DNA of 43,310 nt from Methylobacterium sp. (GCA_013823325.1 PNLY01000044.1:1-43310), one strand, 5' to 3'. Counted from the stretch's first letter, positions 8,788 to 17,079 are shown. A program made the numbers and translations. The notes: generated by a model from the sequence alone, not told the origin.

Positions 8788-10104
8788 ATGCTCGACCGCC
8801 GGACATTGCTGACAGGCGCGACCGCGCTGGCGATGAACGCTGCGGGTGGGCGCTCGCCCGCCCACGCCGCCGAGCCGGACGCGGTGGTGGTCGGCGCCGG
8901 AGCGGCCGGCATCGCCGCGGCGAAGCAGCTCCAGGCGGCCGGACGCTCGGTGATCGTGCTCGAAGCCCGCGATCGTCTCGGCGGCCGGACCTTCACCGAC
9001 TCCTCGCTCGGCCCGTCCTATGACGCCGGCGCGATGTTCATCCACTGGGCCGAACGCAATCCCTGGACCGAAATCGCGCGCGAGCTCGGCGTGCAGACCC
9101 CGAACGAGAGCCGCGGCGGCGGCTTCCAGCTCTTCACCAACGGCAAGCCGATGCCGGCCGGCGACCGCGCCCGCCGCCGCGGCGCCTTCGGCGAGATCGA
9201 CCGGCGGCTCGACAATGCCGATCTCGACGCTCGCGACCTCTCGGTCGCGGAGGTGCTGAGCGATCTCGGTCCGGATCTCGCCCCGGTCGCGGCCTCCGGC
9301 ATGCTGCTCTCGATCGGCGAGGAATCGGCACGCATCTCGGCCCGCGACTATCAGCGGCTCTGGGCTGGCGAGGATTATGTCGTGCCGAGCGGCTACGGCA
9401 ATCTCGTCACCCGTTATGCCGAAGGGCTCGACATCCGCCTGAAGCAGCCGGTCACGGCGATCGACTGGAGCGCCTCGGGCATCGCCGTCACCACCGCCTC
9501 GGGAACGCTCCGGGCCCGCGCCTGCATCGTCACCGTGCCGGTCGGCGTGCTGAAATCGGGCGCGATCCGCTTCACGCCCCAGCTCCCGGCCCGCACGCGC
9601 GATGGGCTCGCCGGCATTGGCATGGGCGCGCTCACCAAGATCGCGCTGAAGGTCGCCGGCGATCGTTTCGGCATCGCGCCGGGCACGACCTATTTCGAAG
9701 CCGCCTCCCCGGAGCGGCTGATCAGCTTCGATCTCTTCCCCGACGACCGCGACCTTGTCATCGGCTATTGTGGCGGTGATTTCGCCCGCGACCTCTCGAC
9801 CGCGGGCGCCGATGCGGCACGCGAGCAGATCGTCGACCTGCTCGCCGGCATGGTCGGCTCCGAATTCCGCAAGGCCGCCGGCCCGGTCTCCTTCCCGGCC
9901 TGGTGGACCGACCCGTTTTCGCACGGCTCCTATTCCGTCTGCCGGCCGGGCCATGCCGATGCGCGCGAGATCCTGGCCGAACCGATCGGCGGCAAGCTCT
10001 GGCTCGCCGGCGAGGCCACCGCCGGCGGCGGCGCCATGACCGCGGGCGGTGCGACGCTTGCCGGCCGCACGGCTGCGGCCGCGGTGGCGCGCCTCAAGGT
10101 CTGA
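8788..10104 (+). CDS. Flavin monoamine oxidase family FAD oxidoreductase, Tat-exported
   Basis: This is a flavoprotein of the amine oxidase/phytoene desaturase superfamily, 438 aa, probably oxidising an amine or amino acid in the periplasm. The N-terminus MLDRRTLLTGATAL is a twin-arginine-like signal ending near AHA-AEPD. The Rossmann FAD motif VVVGAGAAGIAAAKQL starts near residue 33 and is followed by LEARDRLGGRTFTD. The C-terminal FAD-contact motif is LWLAGEATAGGGAMTAGG. The ATG at 8788 fits the signal peptide; an in-frame ATG at 8692 would add 32 residues with no signal character. The substrate is unknown, and the gene is followed about 100 nt later by an unrelated secreted protein. Confidence 0.88.
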   Translation: MLDRRTLLTGATALAMNAAGGRSPAHAAEPDAVVVGAGAAGIAAAKQLQAAGRSVIVLEARDRLGGRTFTDSSLGPSYDAGAMFIHWAERNPWTEIARELGVQTPNESRGGGFQLFTNGKPMPAGDRARRRGAFGEIDRRLDNADLDARDLSVAEVLSDLGPDLAPVAASGMLLSIGEESARISARDYQRLWAGEDYVVPSGYGNLVTRYAEGLDIRLKQPVTAIDWSASGIAVTTASGTLRARACIVTVPVGVLKSGAIRFTPQLPARTRDGLAGIGMGALTKIALKVAGDRFGIAPGTTYFEAASPERLISFDLFPDDRDLVIGYCGGDFARDLSTAGADAAREQIVDLLAGMVGSEFRKAAGPVSFPAWWTDPFSHGSYSVCRPGHADAREILAEPIGGKLWLAGEATAGGGAMTAGGATLAGRTAAAAVARLKV

Positions 10105-10204
10105 GAGCCCAGGGCCGCCGAGACCGGCCCAGGCGCACACAAGGCTTGCCCGACCCGCCCGGTCTTTGCCACCATGGCGCGGCTGGGGATCGATGCGGAG
10201 CCTG

Positions 10205-11221
10205 ATGATGCGCCTGTCGCTCATTCTCGCCGGCGTCCTGCTGGCCTCGCCGGCGCTCGCCGCCGGACCTTATGCGAAATTCTCGGTCGGCAACTGGGCC
10301 GGCGGCGCCTTCACCAACAACCAGACCGGCGACTTCTCGCATTGCGCGGCCTCGGCAAGCTACAAGAGCGGCGTCACCATGCACGCCTCGCTCAACAGCG
10401 CCTATGGCTGGAATCTCGGTTTCTCCAACCGGGCCTGGGGGCTGAAGCCTGGCGCGGAGGTGCCGATGGAGATGGTCTTCGACCGCAACGACACGGTCCG
10501 GATCAATGCCAAGGCGGTGCAGCCGCAGCTCGTCGTCGTGGTGATGCCGGCGAACTCCAACATCGTCCGCGCCTTCCGCGGTGCCGAGTTCCTCGAAGCC
10601 AATATGCTCGGCGCGCGCTACACCTTCCGCCTGACCTCGACCGCCGAGATCATGCCGGCCCTGCTCGACTGCGTGAAGGCGAACGCCAATCTGAAGGTCG
10701 CGCCCGGCACACCGGGCCCCGCGCAAGGTAGCGGCACGACGACGGCCGCCGCGGCCACCGACCCGGCGATCCAGCTCGAAGCGGTGACGCTCGCGACCAA
10801 TTTCCTGCTGAGGACGCAGTTGCCGGAGCCAAAGGTGCTGAGCGGGCCGGAAGCGCCGTCCGGCATCGGCAGCAACGGCGCCGGCTGGCAGGCCAAGGGC
10901 GTGACCGGCATCGTACGCGTCCTGGCCAATCCGAACCAGAAGGATGTCGACGTCGCCGCCGCGGTCTCCGCCGCCGATGCCCGCGGCTGCCAGGGCCGGT
11001 TCGCTTCGGGCCGGACCACCGACACCGTCGAGGGCGCCAGCGTGCTGCGCGGCTTCTCCTCCTGCGAGAACGGCGGCGACACCAAGTATTCCGAGTTCTA
11101 CGTGCTGCCGCGCAAGCAGGGCGGCTTCGTGATGTTCTCGGTCGTGACCACGGGCGACGGCTCGCTGCACCAGCAGCGCCGCACCGATTTCCAGCGGGCG
11201 GCGCTGACCTCGGTGCAGTAA
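10205..11221 (+). CDS. Secreted protein of unknown function
   Basis: I do not recognise this 338-aa protein. It has a clear Sec signal peptide (MMRLSLILAGVLLASPALAA) and no further membrane segment. The N-terminal half (about 21-165) has Cys residues in DFSHCAAS and LLDCVKAN that could form a disulfide. An Ala/Thr/Pro-rich linker (about 170-190) leads to a second domain (about 190-338) with Cys in ARGCQGRFASG and FSSCENGG. This looks like a two-domain periplasmic protein. GGAG lies 4 nt before the ATG at 10205 and 7 nt before the ATG at 10208, so either may be used; another ATG is at 10193. It ends 7 nt from the stop of the convergent MarR-GNAT gene. Confidence 0.72.
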   Translation: MMRLSLILAGVLLASPALAAGPYAKFSVGNWAGGAFTNNQTGDFSHCAASASYKSGVTMHASLNSAYGWNLGFSNRAWGLKPGAEVPMEMVFDRNDTVRINAKAVQPQLVVVVMPANSNIVRAFRGAEFLEANMLGARYTFRLTSTAEIMPALLDCVKANANLKVAPGTPGPAQGSGTTTAAAATDPAIQLEAVTLATNFLLRTQLPEPKVLSGPEAPSGIGSNGAGWQAKGVTGIVRVLANPNQKDVDVAAAVSAADARGCQGRFASGRTTDTVEGASVLRGFSSCENGGDTKYSEFYVLPRKQGGFVMFSVVTTGDGSLHQQRRTDFQRAALTSVQ

Positions 11222-11228
11222 CGGCGAT

Positions 11229-12155
11229 TTACAGATCGCGCTCCCAGTTCTGCCCGACCAGATCCTTCCCGAAGGAGTGGTGCTTCTCCTCCGCCACCAG
11301 CCTGAAGCCCTCGCCGATGTAGATGGCGCGGGCCGCATGCAGGATGTCGTTGGTCCACAGCACCATGCGGCGATAGCCGGCCGCGCTGGCGAAACTGATC
11401 GCCTCCCGCACCAGCCGCTTGCCGAGGCCGAGCCCCTGCGCCCGCGTCTCGACCAGCACGAGCCGCAGCTTCGCCACCTCCTCGCTCTCCTGCACCACGA
11501 AGGCCGAGCCGACCGGCTCTCCGTCGAGCTCGGCGATGAAGCAGCGCTCCCGACCCGGCTTGAACTCGCGCAGGAATTTTGCCGCGATCTCCGCGACCAG
11601 CGCCTCGAAGCTGATGTCCCAGCCATAGACCTCGAAATAGAGCCTGGCATGGGCCGAGATCACCCAGCCGATATCGCCCGGACGATGCTCGCGGATCACG
11701 ACCGAAGGCTGCGGGCTGCCGGCGCCCGACAGCAGCGTCTGCGCCCGCTCCAGCGCCGAAACGAGGCTCGCCTGCTCGCCCGCGGCGAGGCGGGACAGGA
11801 TCGTGTCGGCCTGCCGGCGCGAAGCCTGGTCGAGCGGCGCGAAGGCCTCATGTCCCGCCGCCGTCAGCTTCAGCTCATAGGCGCGGCCGTCCCCCTCCGC
11901 CCTCGCACGCTCCAGCCAGCCCAGCTCGGTGAAGCGCTTCAGCAGGCGCGAGAGATAGGCCGGATCGAGCCCGAGCTCGCGCGCGAGCTCGCCCGCCCGC
12001 CAGCCATCGCGCTGCGCCAATTCGTAGAGCACGCGCCCTTCCGTCAGCCCGAAGCCGGAGCCGTGCAGATCCCCGCCCAGCGCCCCGATGAAGCGGGTGT
12101 GGAAACGGCCGAAACGGCGGATCGCCGCTATGGCGGGCGTATCGATGGCGGGCAT
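11229..12155 (-). CDS. MarR-type regulator fused to GNAT N-acetyltransferase
   Basis: This 308-aa protein joins an N-terminal MarR winged-helix domain (about residues 5-140; LARELGLDPAYLSRLLKRF recognition region) to a C-terminal GNAT domain (about 155-305; acetyl-CoA loop near TRAQGLGLGKRLVREAI, and MVLWTNDILHAA). Such fusions are common in actinobacteria and proteobacteria, where they are thought to couple effector acetylation with gene control. The start at 12155 is set by a strong AGGAGGT 5 nt upstream; two in-frame ATGs farther upstream lack one. It is divergent from murI, with an imperfect dyad between them suggesting autoregulation. The substrate is unknown. Confidence 0.88.
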   Translation of the reverse strand: MPAIDTPAIAAIRRFGRFHTRFIGALGGDLHGSGFGLTEGRVLYELAQRDGWRAGELARELGLDPAYLSRLLKRFTELGWLERARAEGDGRAYELKLTAAGHEAFAPLDQASRRQADTILSRLAAGEQASLVSALERAQTLLSGAGSPQPSVVIREHRPGDIGWVISAHARLYFEVYGWDISFEALVAEIAAKFLREFKPGRERCFIAELDGEPVGSAFVVQESEEVAKLRLVLVETRAQGLGLGKRLVREAISFASAAGYRRMVLWTNDILHAARAIYIGEGFRLVAEEKHHSFGKDLVGQNWERDL

Positions 12156-12189
12156 GGCTGACCTCCTCATCTTTGAGACGAAAAATGCC

Positions 12190-12214
12190 ATTTACTGGAC
12201 AGAGTCAACTAAAT
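12190..12214. promoter_or_regulatory. Candidate MarR operator
   Basis: An imperfect inverted repeat, ATTTACTGGAC-AGA-GTCAACTAAAT, matches in 9 of 11 arm positions and lies about 35 nt upstream of the MarR-GNAT start. Its right arm contains TTGACT on the minus strand, which could serve as a -35 element. This size and shape fit autoregulatory MarR sites. Confidence 0.45.
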
Positions 12215-12295
12215 TATCAGACGGCCGGGAGGGAAGCGTTCACCGCTCTTTAACCCGCCACGAGCCCAATCGAGGGCTTGGCGGACGCGACGGGT

Positions 12296-13165
12296 ATGAG
12301 TGCGATGCGGGTCGATCTTCTGGCCGGAGCCGGCTATGCCGCGCCGGTGTTCTCCTTGCGAACCCCGACCATCCTCGTCTTCGATTCCGGTCTCGGCGGC
12401 CTCACCGTGCTGCGCGAGGTCATGCGCCAGCGCCCGGATGCCGACATCGTCTACGCCGCCGACGATGCCGCTTTCCCCTATGGCCGCCTCGACGAGCCGG
12501 CGCTGGTCGATCGCGTGCTTGCGGTGATGGAGCGCCTCACGGACCGCTTCCATCCTGATCTCGCCGTCATCGCCTGCAACACCGCCTCGACCCTGGTGCT
12601 GCCGGCGCTGCGGGCCCGCTTCGCCATCCCCTTCGTCGGCACGGTCCCGGCGGTGAAGCCAGCCGCCGAGCGCACACGCAGCGGGCTGATCTCGGTGCTG
12701 GCGACGCCCGGCACCGTGGCCCGGGACTACACGCATGGCCTGATCGAGCGCTACGCTGCCGGCTGCGAAGTCACTTTGGTCGGTGCCCGCAATCTTGCCG
12801 GGCTGGCGGAAGCGGTGCTGAAGGGGGAGCCGGTCGACGATGCCGCGATCGCCGCGGAGATCGCGCCCTGCTTCGTCGCCCATGACGGCAGGCGCACCGA
12901 TGTGGTGACGCTGGCCTGCACGCATTACCCGCTGCTGCTGGCGCGCCTGCAGCGGCTGGCGCCCTGGCCGGTCGCGTGGATCGATCCCGCCCCGGCGATC
13001 GCCCGGCGCACCGCGGAACTGCTCGGCCCACCGCAGCCGCGCCTGGAGCACGCCTCGACGGTCGCCGTCTTCACCGACGGGACCAGCCTGTCCGGCCCGG
13101 CGCATATCGCACTCGCCGGCTTCGGCCTGGCCCGGATCGAGACCGAGCCGCTGCCGCTAGAATGA
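12296..13165 (+). CDS. murI: Glutamate racemase
   Basis: MurI interconverts L- and D-glutamate, supplying D-Glu for peptidoglycan, in the cytoplasm. The family landmarks are present: FDSGLGGLTVLR (catalytic Asp/Ser region), YAADDAAFPYG, the first catalytic Cys in ACNTAST (about residue 94) and the second in LACTHYPLL (about residue 208). At 289 aa it is slightly long because of about 20 extra N-terminal residues. No strong ribosome site distinguishes the ATGs at 12296 and 12305, and a TTG at 12278 also exists. The stop overlaps the end of the convergent membrane-protein gene by 9 nt. Confidence 0.92.
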   Translation: MSAMRVDLLAGAGYAAPVFSLRTPTILVFDSGLGGLTVLREVMRQRPDADIVYAADDAAFPYGRLDEPALVDRVLAVMERLTDRFHPDLAVIACNTASTLVLPALRARFAIPFVGTVPAVKPAAERTRSGLISVLATPGTVARDYTHGLIERYAAGCEVTLVGARNLAGLAEAVLKGEPVDDAAIAAEIAPCFVAHDGRRTDVVTLACTHYPLLLARLQRLAPWPVAWIDPAPAIARRTAELLGPPQPRLEHASTVAVFTDGTSLSGPAHIALAGFGLARIETEPLPLE

Positions 13166-14572
13166 GGCTCTGCGCTCAGCCGCCGGACTGCGTGAACGAT
13201 AAGCCGCCGCCAAGTCCGTCTCGACGGCAAGGGCGACCTCACGCCAGGACAGGCGTTCCAAACAGGAGATGCCGAACTCCGCGCTAAAATCCTTGTCGCC
13301 AACATTCAGTCTGACGACGCAATTCTTAGGCGAGAAGGCATCGTAACGCATGGTCTTCGACGAACCTTCCAAGCCAACTTCAGTCATCGCAGACGATTGA
13401 GGGAAGGTGACTCTCGTACCTGGAACAAGGGTCCTCGAACCGCGCTCGTGACAGATTTCAACGCCACGTCCCGGTTCGAGGCCGCAGCTCAAACGAGCGG
13501 TCGACGAACGCTCCACCGCGAAGTTGTACGCATGACTGGAGACGGTGATGGGTCCGTTGAGTCCAAGCTCCGTTTGCTCGAGCGTAGGCAAGATTTCCAA
13601 TCGTCGAGCAGAAGCATCGCCATTCTGATAGCTGATGCGTACAAGCCGCTCGGGGGACATTAACCATTCCCCTTGCTTGAACCGCAACTGCTCGCTCTTG
13701 CGGGGGACATGATCACGAAAGAACAAGGACAAGCGGTTCGGCCATTCGCTCTCGGCAAATTCACGATAGCGCGCGCTTGCCGAAAGTGGCTCGATCACCC
13801 ACGCCAAGAACATAATGGCCAGCGCAACGGGCGCGATGAACCAGCCGGCGAACTGCCGCAGAACGGCGGAGGAGCGCTGTTCCCAAAAGCGCGTCAACCC
13901 GACACTGAATCCCGCGCAGCACAGCACCATGATCGTTGCAAGAACAAGCCAGATGCTGACCAAATGATTGGGGCTGATCTCGACATCGCCAACTCCGACG
14001 CGCCGGTGCCCGCCGAAATCAAAGCCGAAGACGCCACAGAATACCATGGCTGCGAAGGTTCCTGCCCCAGCGTAGATTTTCCAGGACGGAACGGAATCGC
14101 CCGGCTCATCGTCGCTCAAGGCCCCGAATGCGCCATAGACCGGCAAATACAGCAGCAAGCCGAACGAAGCACCGGCAGAGAAAAGCGCAACGGGAACAGC
14201 GACGATAACTCCGATCAACGTCGCAATTGCTGCCATGGCGGCAGCATAGCCGATATTGACCGGAAGATTGAGGAGATTTGCCCCGACAAAGGGCAAGCAG
14301 AACAGAATAACCTGCACAAGCCGCAACCCAAGGCGACCACTGCGGCAGTTTAATGCCCCGAGAGCGTGCATCACCCCGAACACGATGAGCGTCAAATACC
14401 AGACATCCGGCAGGCGGGCTTTTGAATGTGACCAATAGACCGACGCCACCCGATCTACGTTCGCTCGCTCCATCAGGCCGAAGGCCGTGACCAGCAGCGC
14501 AGCGATCATCGGCAGCGTGGCCGTGGCGACGATCTGAACAGGGCCGATGCTGCGATATGTCGTCTCACTCAT
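13157..14572 (-). CDS. Polytopic membrane protein of unknown function, lower GC
   Basis: I do not recognise this 471-aa protein. The N-terminal 265 residues hold about seven or eight hydrophobic helices (near 12-32, 55-72, 84-104, 108-130, 132-150, 170-188, 207-229 and 245-265). A largely soluble C-terminal domain (about 270-471) contains four Cys (LSCGLEPG, VEICHERG, KNCVVRL, ISCLERL), possibly a periplasmic disulfide domain. A 60-base sample of the gene is about 57 per cent G+C, against roughly two-thirds in neighbours, and rare codons are frequent, which suggests transfer. It overlaps the convergent murI stop by 9 nt. An open frame on the other strand (13673-14353) is very hydrophilic and looks like its shadow. 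Confidence 0.72.
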   Translation of the reverse strand: MSETTYRSIGPVQIVATATLPMIAALLVTAFGLMERANVDRVASVYWSHSKARLPDVWYLTLIVFGVMHALGALNCRSGRLGLRLVQVILFCLPFVGANLLNLPVNIGYAAAMAAIATLIGVIVAVPVALFSAGASFGLLLYLPVYGAFGALSDDEPGDSVPSWKIYAGAGTFAAMVFCGVFGFDFGGHRRVGVGDVEISPNHLVSIWLVLATIMVLCCAGFSVGLTRFWEQRSSAVLRQFAGWFIAPVALAIMFLAWVIEPLSASARYREFAESEWPNRLSLFFRDHVPRKSEQLRFKQGEWLMSPERLVRISYQNGDASARRLEILPTLEQTELGLNGPITVSSHAYNFAVERSSTARLSCGLEPGRGVEICHERGSRTLVPGTRVTFPQSSAMTEVGLEGSSKTMRYDAFSPKNCVVRLNVGDKDFSAEFGISCLERLSWREVALAVETDLAAAYRSRSPAAERRASF

Positions 14573-14629
14573 TAGCCGCGATTATCAGCGCAATCTGAAT
14601 ATCTGCTTATGCCAATGGTCGGCTCTATG

Positions 14630-14658
14630 TTGACTTTGGCTGGCCATCATGGTTCTAA
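14630..14658 (+). promoter_or_regulatory. rpsD promoter
   Basis: A -35 TTGACT (14630-14635) is separated by exactly 17 nt from a weak -10 TTCTAA (14653-14658), predicting a start near 14665, about 140 nt before rpsD. The minus-strand membrane-protein gene starts just upstream, so this is the only candidate promoter between them. Confidence 0.6.
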
Positions 14659-14666
14659 GCTGGCGT

Positions 14667-14699
14667 CGCGCGGCTCCTCACGGGGCCGCGTGGCTTTTT
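14667..14699 (+). terminator. Terminator-like hairpin at the start of the rpsD leader
   Basis: An 11-bp stem (CGCGCGGCTCC pairing with GGGGCCGCGTG, two G-U pairs) with loop TCAC is followed by GC and five T. It lies immediately after the predicted transcription start and before rpsD. No upstream plus-strand gene needs it, so it may be an attenuator or a 5'-end structure. Confidence 0.6.
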
Positions 14700-14710
14700 C
14701 CGCACCCGTG

Positions 14711-14755
14711 ATCCGCTTCTCTTCGGAGGCCGGATCTGTCGCCCCGGAGACGGGG
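14711..14755 (+). promoter_or_regulatory. Further hairpins in the rpsD leader
   Basis: A bulged stem with closing arms ATCCG/CGGAT (14711-14735) is followed by a perfect CCCCG-GAGA-CGGGG tetraloop hairpin (14742-14755), before a GGAGGAGG stretch. The real ribosome site AGAGG is at 14791-14795. Ribosomal protein S4 is a known translational autoregulator in other bacteria, so this leader may be its target; that is inference. Confidence 0.4.
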
Positions 14756-14804
14756 AGGAGGAGGGCGCGGTCCTCAACTCGCGATACCTGAGAGGACACG
14801 CGAC

Positions 14805-15422
14805 ATGTCGAAGCGCCATGAGGCGAAGTACAAGATTGACCGCCGTCTCGGTCAGAACATCTGGGGCCGTCCGAAGTCCCCGGTCAATCGCCGCGAATAC
14901 GGCCCCGGCCAGCACGGCCAGCGCCGCAAGGGCAAGCCGTCCGACTTCGGCACCCAGCTGCGCGCCAAGCAGAAGCTGAAGGGCTATTACGGCTCGATCT
15001 CCGAGAAGCAGTTCCGCCGCTACTACGCCGAGGCGATCCGCCTGAAGGGCGACTCGGGCGAGAACCTGGTCGGCCTGCTGGAGCGTCGCCTCGATGCGGT
15101 GATCTACCGCGCCAAGTTCGTCCCGACCGTCTTCGCCGCCCGCCAGTTCATCAATCACGGCCACATCACCGTGAACGGCAAGCGCGTCAACATCGCCTCG
15201 TACCAGGTCAAGCCGGGCGACGTGATCGCGATCAAGGAGAGCTCGCGCCAGCTCGCCATCGTCATCGAGTCGGCCGCCCTCGCCGAGCGCGACGTGCCCG
15301 ACTACATCGACGCCGACCACACCAAGTCCACGGCCACCTACACCCGCACCCCGACCCTGTCGGACGTGCCCTACGCGGTGCAGATGGAGCCGAACCTGGT
15401 CATCGAGTTCTACTCGCGCTGA
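14805..15422 (+). CDS. rpsD: 30S ribosomal protein S4
   Basis: RpsD is a primary 16S rRNA-binding protein that nucleates assembly of the 30S body and takes part in decoding fidelity. The 205-aa sequence has the typical N-terminus ([21 protein letters not shown]), the central [15 protein letters not shown] region, and the S4 RNA-binding domain at about residues 95-155 ([16 protein letters not shown], then [16 protein letters not shown]). The length is normal. It is transcribed alone from its own promoter with a structured leader, as is common in alphaproteobacteria, and ends at a strong terminator. Confidence 0.98.
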   Translation: MSKRHEAKYKIDRRLGQNIWGRPKSPVNRREYGPGQHGQRRKGKPSDFGTQLRAKQKLKGYYGSISEKQFRRYYAEAIRLKGDSGENLVGLLERRLDAVIYRAKFVPTVFAARQFINHGHITVNGKRVNIASYQVKPGDVIAIKESSRQLAIVIESAALAERDVPDYIDADHTKSTATYTRTPTLSDVPYAVQMEPNLVIEFYSR

Positions 15423-15433
15423 TCACGGCCTGC

Positions 15434-15450
15434 GGGGTGGTTTCCACCCC
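15434..15450 (+). other. Small perfect hairpin after rpsD
   Basis: GGGGTGG-TTT-CCACCCC is a perfect 7-bp stem with a 3-nt loop. It has no T-run, so it is not a terminator by itself. It may protect the rpsD mRNA 3' end or pause polymerase before the main terminator. Confidence 0.5.
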
Positions 15451-15467
15451 GTTGTCGGTCTGCTTCA

Positions 15468-15496
15468 GGAGAGGGCGTCCCGCCCTCTCCTTTTTT
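15468..15496 (+). terminator. Rho-independent terminator of rpsD
   Basis: A perfect 10-bp stem (GGAGAGGGCG pairing with CGCCCTCTCC) with loop TCC is followed by six T. Its T-run overlaps the stop codon of the convergent polysaccharide lyase gene. Confidence 0.95.
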
Positions 15497-16406
15497 ATTG
15501 CCCGGCCGCTGCGACTCCACTCCAGGCCGGATGGCCGGCCGGGTCCTGCGTCCAGAAGGCGATGTCGTCGAACAGGATCGTCTGGCTGACGCCGGGCAGC
15601 GCGTCGCGATAGATGCCAAAGCGCGGCTGCGTGTCGATGAACGGCTTGCCGTCCTTCAGCGTGCCGTAGCGCGGATAGCCGAGCACGCCGCGGAATTCGG
15701 GACAGGCGCGCCCGTCGAGCCAGAGTCTGAGGCGGCTCTCGCCGGCCTGCTGGCTCGGCCGGATCATCACGTTGACACGGTGCCAGCGATCCGGCTCGAC
15801 CGGCCAGTCGCCGCAGAACTGCGCCTGGCCGAGACTGTCGCCGCAGCTGTCGGTCCCGGCGGTCTTGGCCCGGAACACCGGCTTGCCATTGTCCGAATCG
15901 ACCTCGAGCTTGAACAGCGGGTTGGCGGCGTCGCAGATCTCCTCGCCGCCCCGGCCCTTCTCGTAGCGCAGGTCGATGTTCTGCTTGATCTGCTGGATCA
16001 CCGTGCGGTTGCGCCGCGGCGCCCACGGGCTCTCGACCCGGAAGCGGAAGCTGTACCAGCTCGTCGCGTCGAAGCGGATCAGCTCGGCCGTCATCTGCAC
16101 CTCCGACCGCTCGGTCGGGGTCGAGCCGGGATTGGGGTCGTAGGCGTCGCCGGGCTTCACGGTGATCGCGAGCGCCGGCCTCTCCTGCCCGGCCCGCTCG
16201 CCATCGACGCAGCGGATGCGATCAGCCCGCACCGCCTTGTCGAGCTGGCCAGAGATCTTCCAGTCCTTGGGATTGAGGCAGCCGGTGGCAAAGCTCGTCT
16301 GGAAGGCAGGTGCCGGCGCCTCGGCAAGGCTGGGACCGCCGATGAGCGACATCCCGCAAAAAAGCGCCGCAGCTGCATAGCTGCGGCCTGTCGCGACTCG
16401 CTTCAT
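15495..16406 (-). CDS. Secreted polysaccharide lyase (heparin-lyase-I-like fold)
   Basis: This 303-aa exported protein belongs to the Polysacc_lyase (PF14099) type, with a beta-jelly-roll domain that cleaves acidic glycans by beta-elimination. The signal peptide is MKRVATGRSYAAAALFCGMSLIGGPSLAEA. Family features include TERSEVQM, the Trp/Tyr-rich strand SWYSFRFRV, VIQQIKQN, a DRWHRVNVMIRPS strand, a LRLWLDGR strand and the closing IYRDALPGVSQTILFDDIAFW. I chose the ATG at 16406, with GAGG 5-8 nt upstream; longer starts would bury the signal peptide. It is divergent from the DUF3060 gene. The actual glycan is unknown, and no other polysaccharide genes are nearby. Confidence 0.8.
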   Translation of the reverse strand: MKRVATGRSYAAAALFCGMSLIGGPSLAEAPAPAFQTSFATGCLNPKDWKISGQLDKAVRADRIRCVDGERAGQERPALAITVKPGDAYDPNPGSTPTERSEVQMTAELIRFDATSWYSFRFRVESPWAPRRNRTVIQQIKQNIDLRYEKGRGGEEICDAANPLFKLEVDSDNGKPVFRAKTAGTDSCGDSLGQAQFCGDWPVEPDRWHRVNVMIRPSQQAGESRLRLWLDGRACPEFRGVLGYPRYGTLKDGKPFIDTQPRFGIYRDALPGVSQTILFDDIAFWTQDPAGHPAWSGVAAAGQ

Positions 16407-16563
16407 TAAGGCCTCGCCCGCCATTGCCCACCGCGAGCTTACCGGGACGGCGACGAGGATCAATCGCCCACCGCGTCGATCGAAGCGATGCGCAGGCGCT
16501 CCGCATCGACGCCATAGTCGCCCGCAAGGATGCCCCTCCCGAGACAACCCGGAGGGAATCGCC

Positions 16564-17070
16564 TTGCGCCTGCCTTATCTGTTCCTCGCCACAGCGATCC
16601 TCCTACCTTCACTCGCCGGCGCCGAGGAGATCAGCATCGCCGGCGTTGGCCAGTCGCGCGATTTCATCTGTAATGGCGAGGATGTCGCGGTCACCGGCCA
16701 GGGTCATACGGTCGAGCTCAAGGGCAGTTGCGGCGCGATCGGCATCCATGGCAGCGGCCACAAGGTCAGCTTCGAGGATTCGACCTCGCTCGCCGTGAGC
16801 GGCGCTCAGAACAAGGCGAGCGGCGGCTCGACCGGCAATCTCACCGTCGAGACGGCCGAGAACATGGTCTCGACCAAGGTCCATGGCGGCGAGACCCCAG
16901 CCGTGATCGACATCTCCGGCGCCGATCACGTGATCGAGCTGGAGTTGACCGGGCCGACGAAGATCGAGGTCGGCGGCGCCAAGAACAGCGTGAGCTGGAC
17001 CGCGGCGGCCGAGGTCAAGGCGCCGAGCATCTCGACCTCGGGGGTCGAGAACCGCATCGTCAGGCGCTGA
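16564..17070 (+). CDS. Exported DUF3060-type protein
   Basis: This 168-aa protein has a signal peptide (LRLPYLFLATAILLPSLAGAEE) and a repetitive beta-rich body. Its units include ISIAGVGQSRDFICNGEDVAVTG, GSGHKVSFED, VSGAQNKASGG, ISGADHVIELEL and VGGAKNSVSW, each a short xVxGxxNxVxx strand-turn. This fits DUF3060, a small beta-solenoid-like domain of unknown function. The start is a TTG at 16564 preceded by a strong GGAGG 8 nt upstream; no ATG with a ribosome site is available. It ends 9 nt from the convergent MgtC gene. Confidence 0.8.
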   Translation: MRLPYLFLATAILLPSLAGAEEISIAGVGQSRDFICNGEDVAVTGQGHTVELKGSCGAIGIHGSGHKVSFEDSTSLAVSGAQNKASGGSTGNLTVETAENMVSTKVHGGETPAVIDISGADHVIELELTGPTKIEVGGAKNSVSWTAAAEVKAPSISTSGVENRIVRR

Positions 17071-17079
17071 GGGCAGCGC

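Noticed and set aside
8635..10224. 529-codon frame antisense to the amine oxidase
   Set aside because: It covers a complete FAD enzyme and has no motifs of its own.
13673..14353. 226-codon plus-strand frame inside the low-GC membrane protein
   Set aside because: It is highly polar and motif-free, while the minus strand reads as regularly spaced membrane helices.
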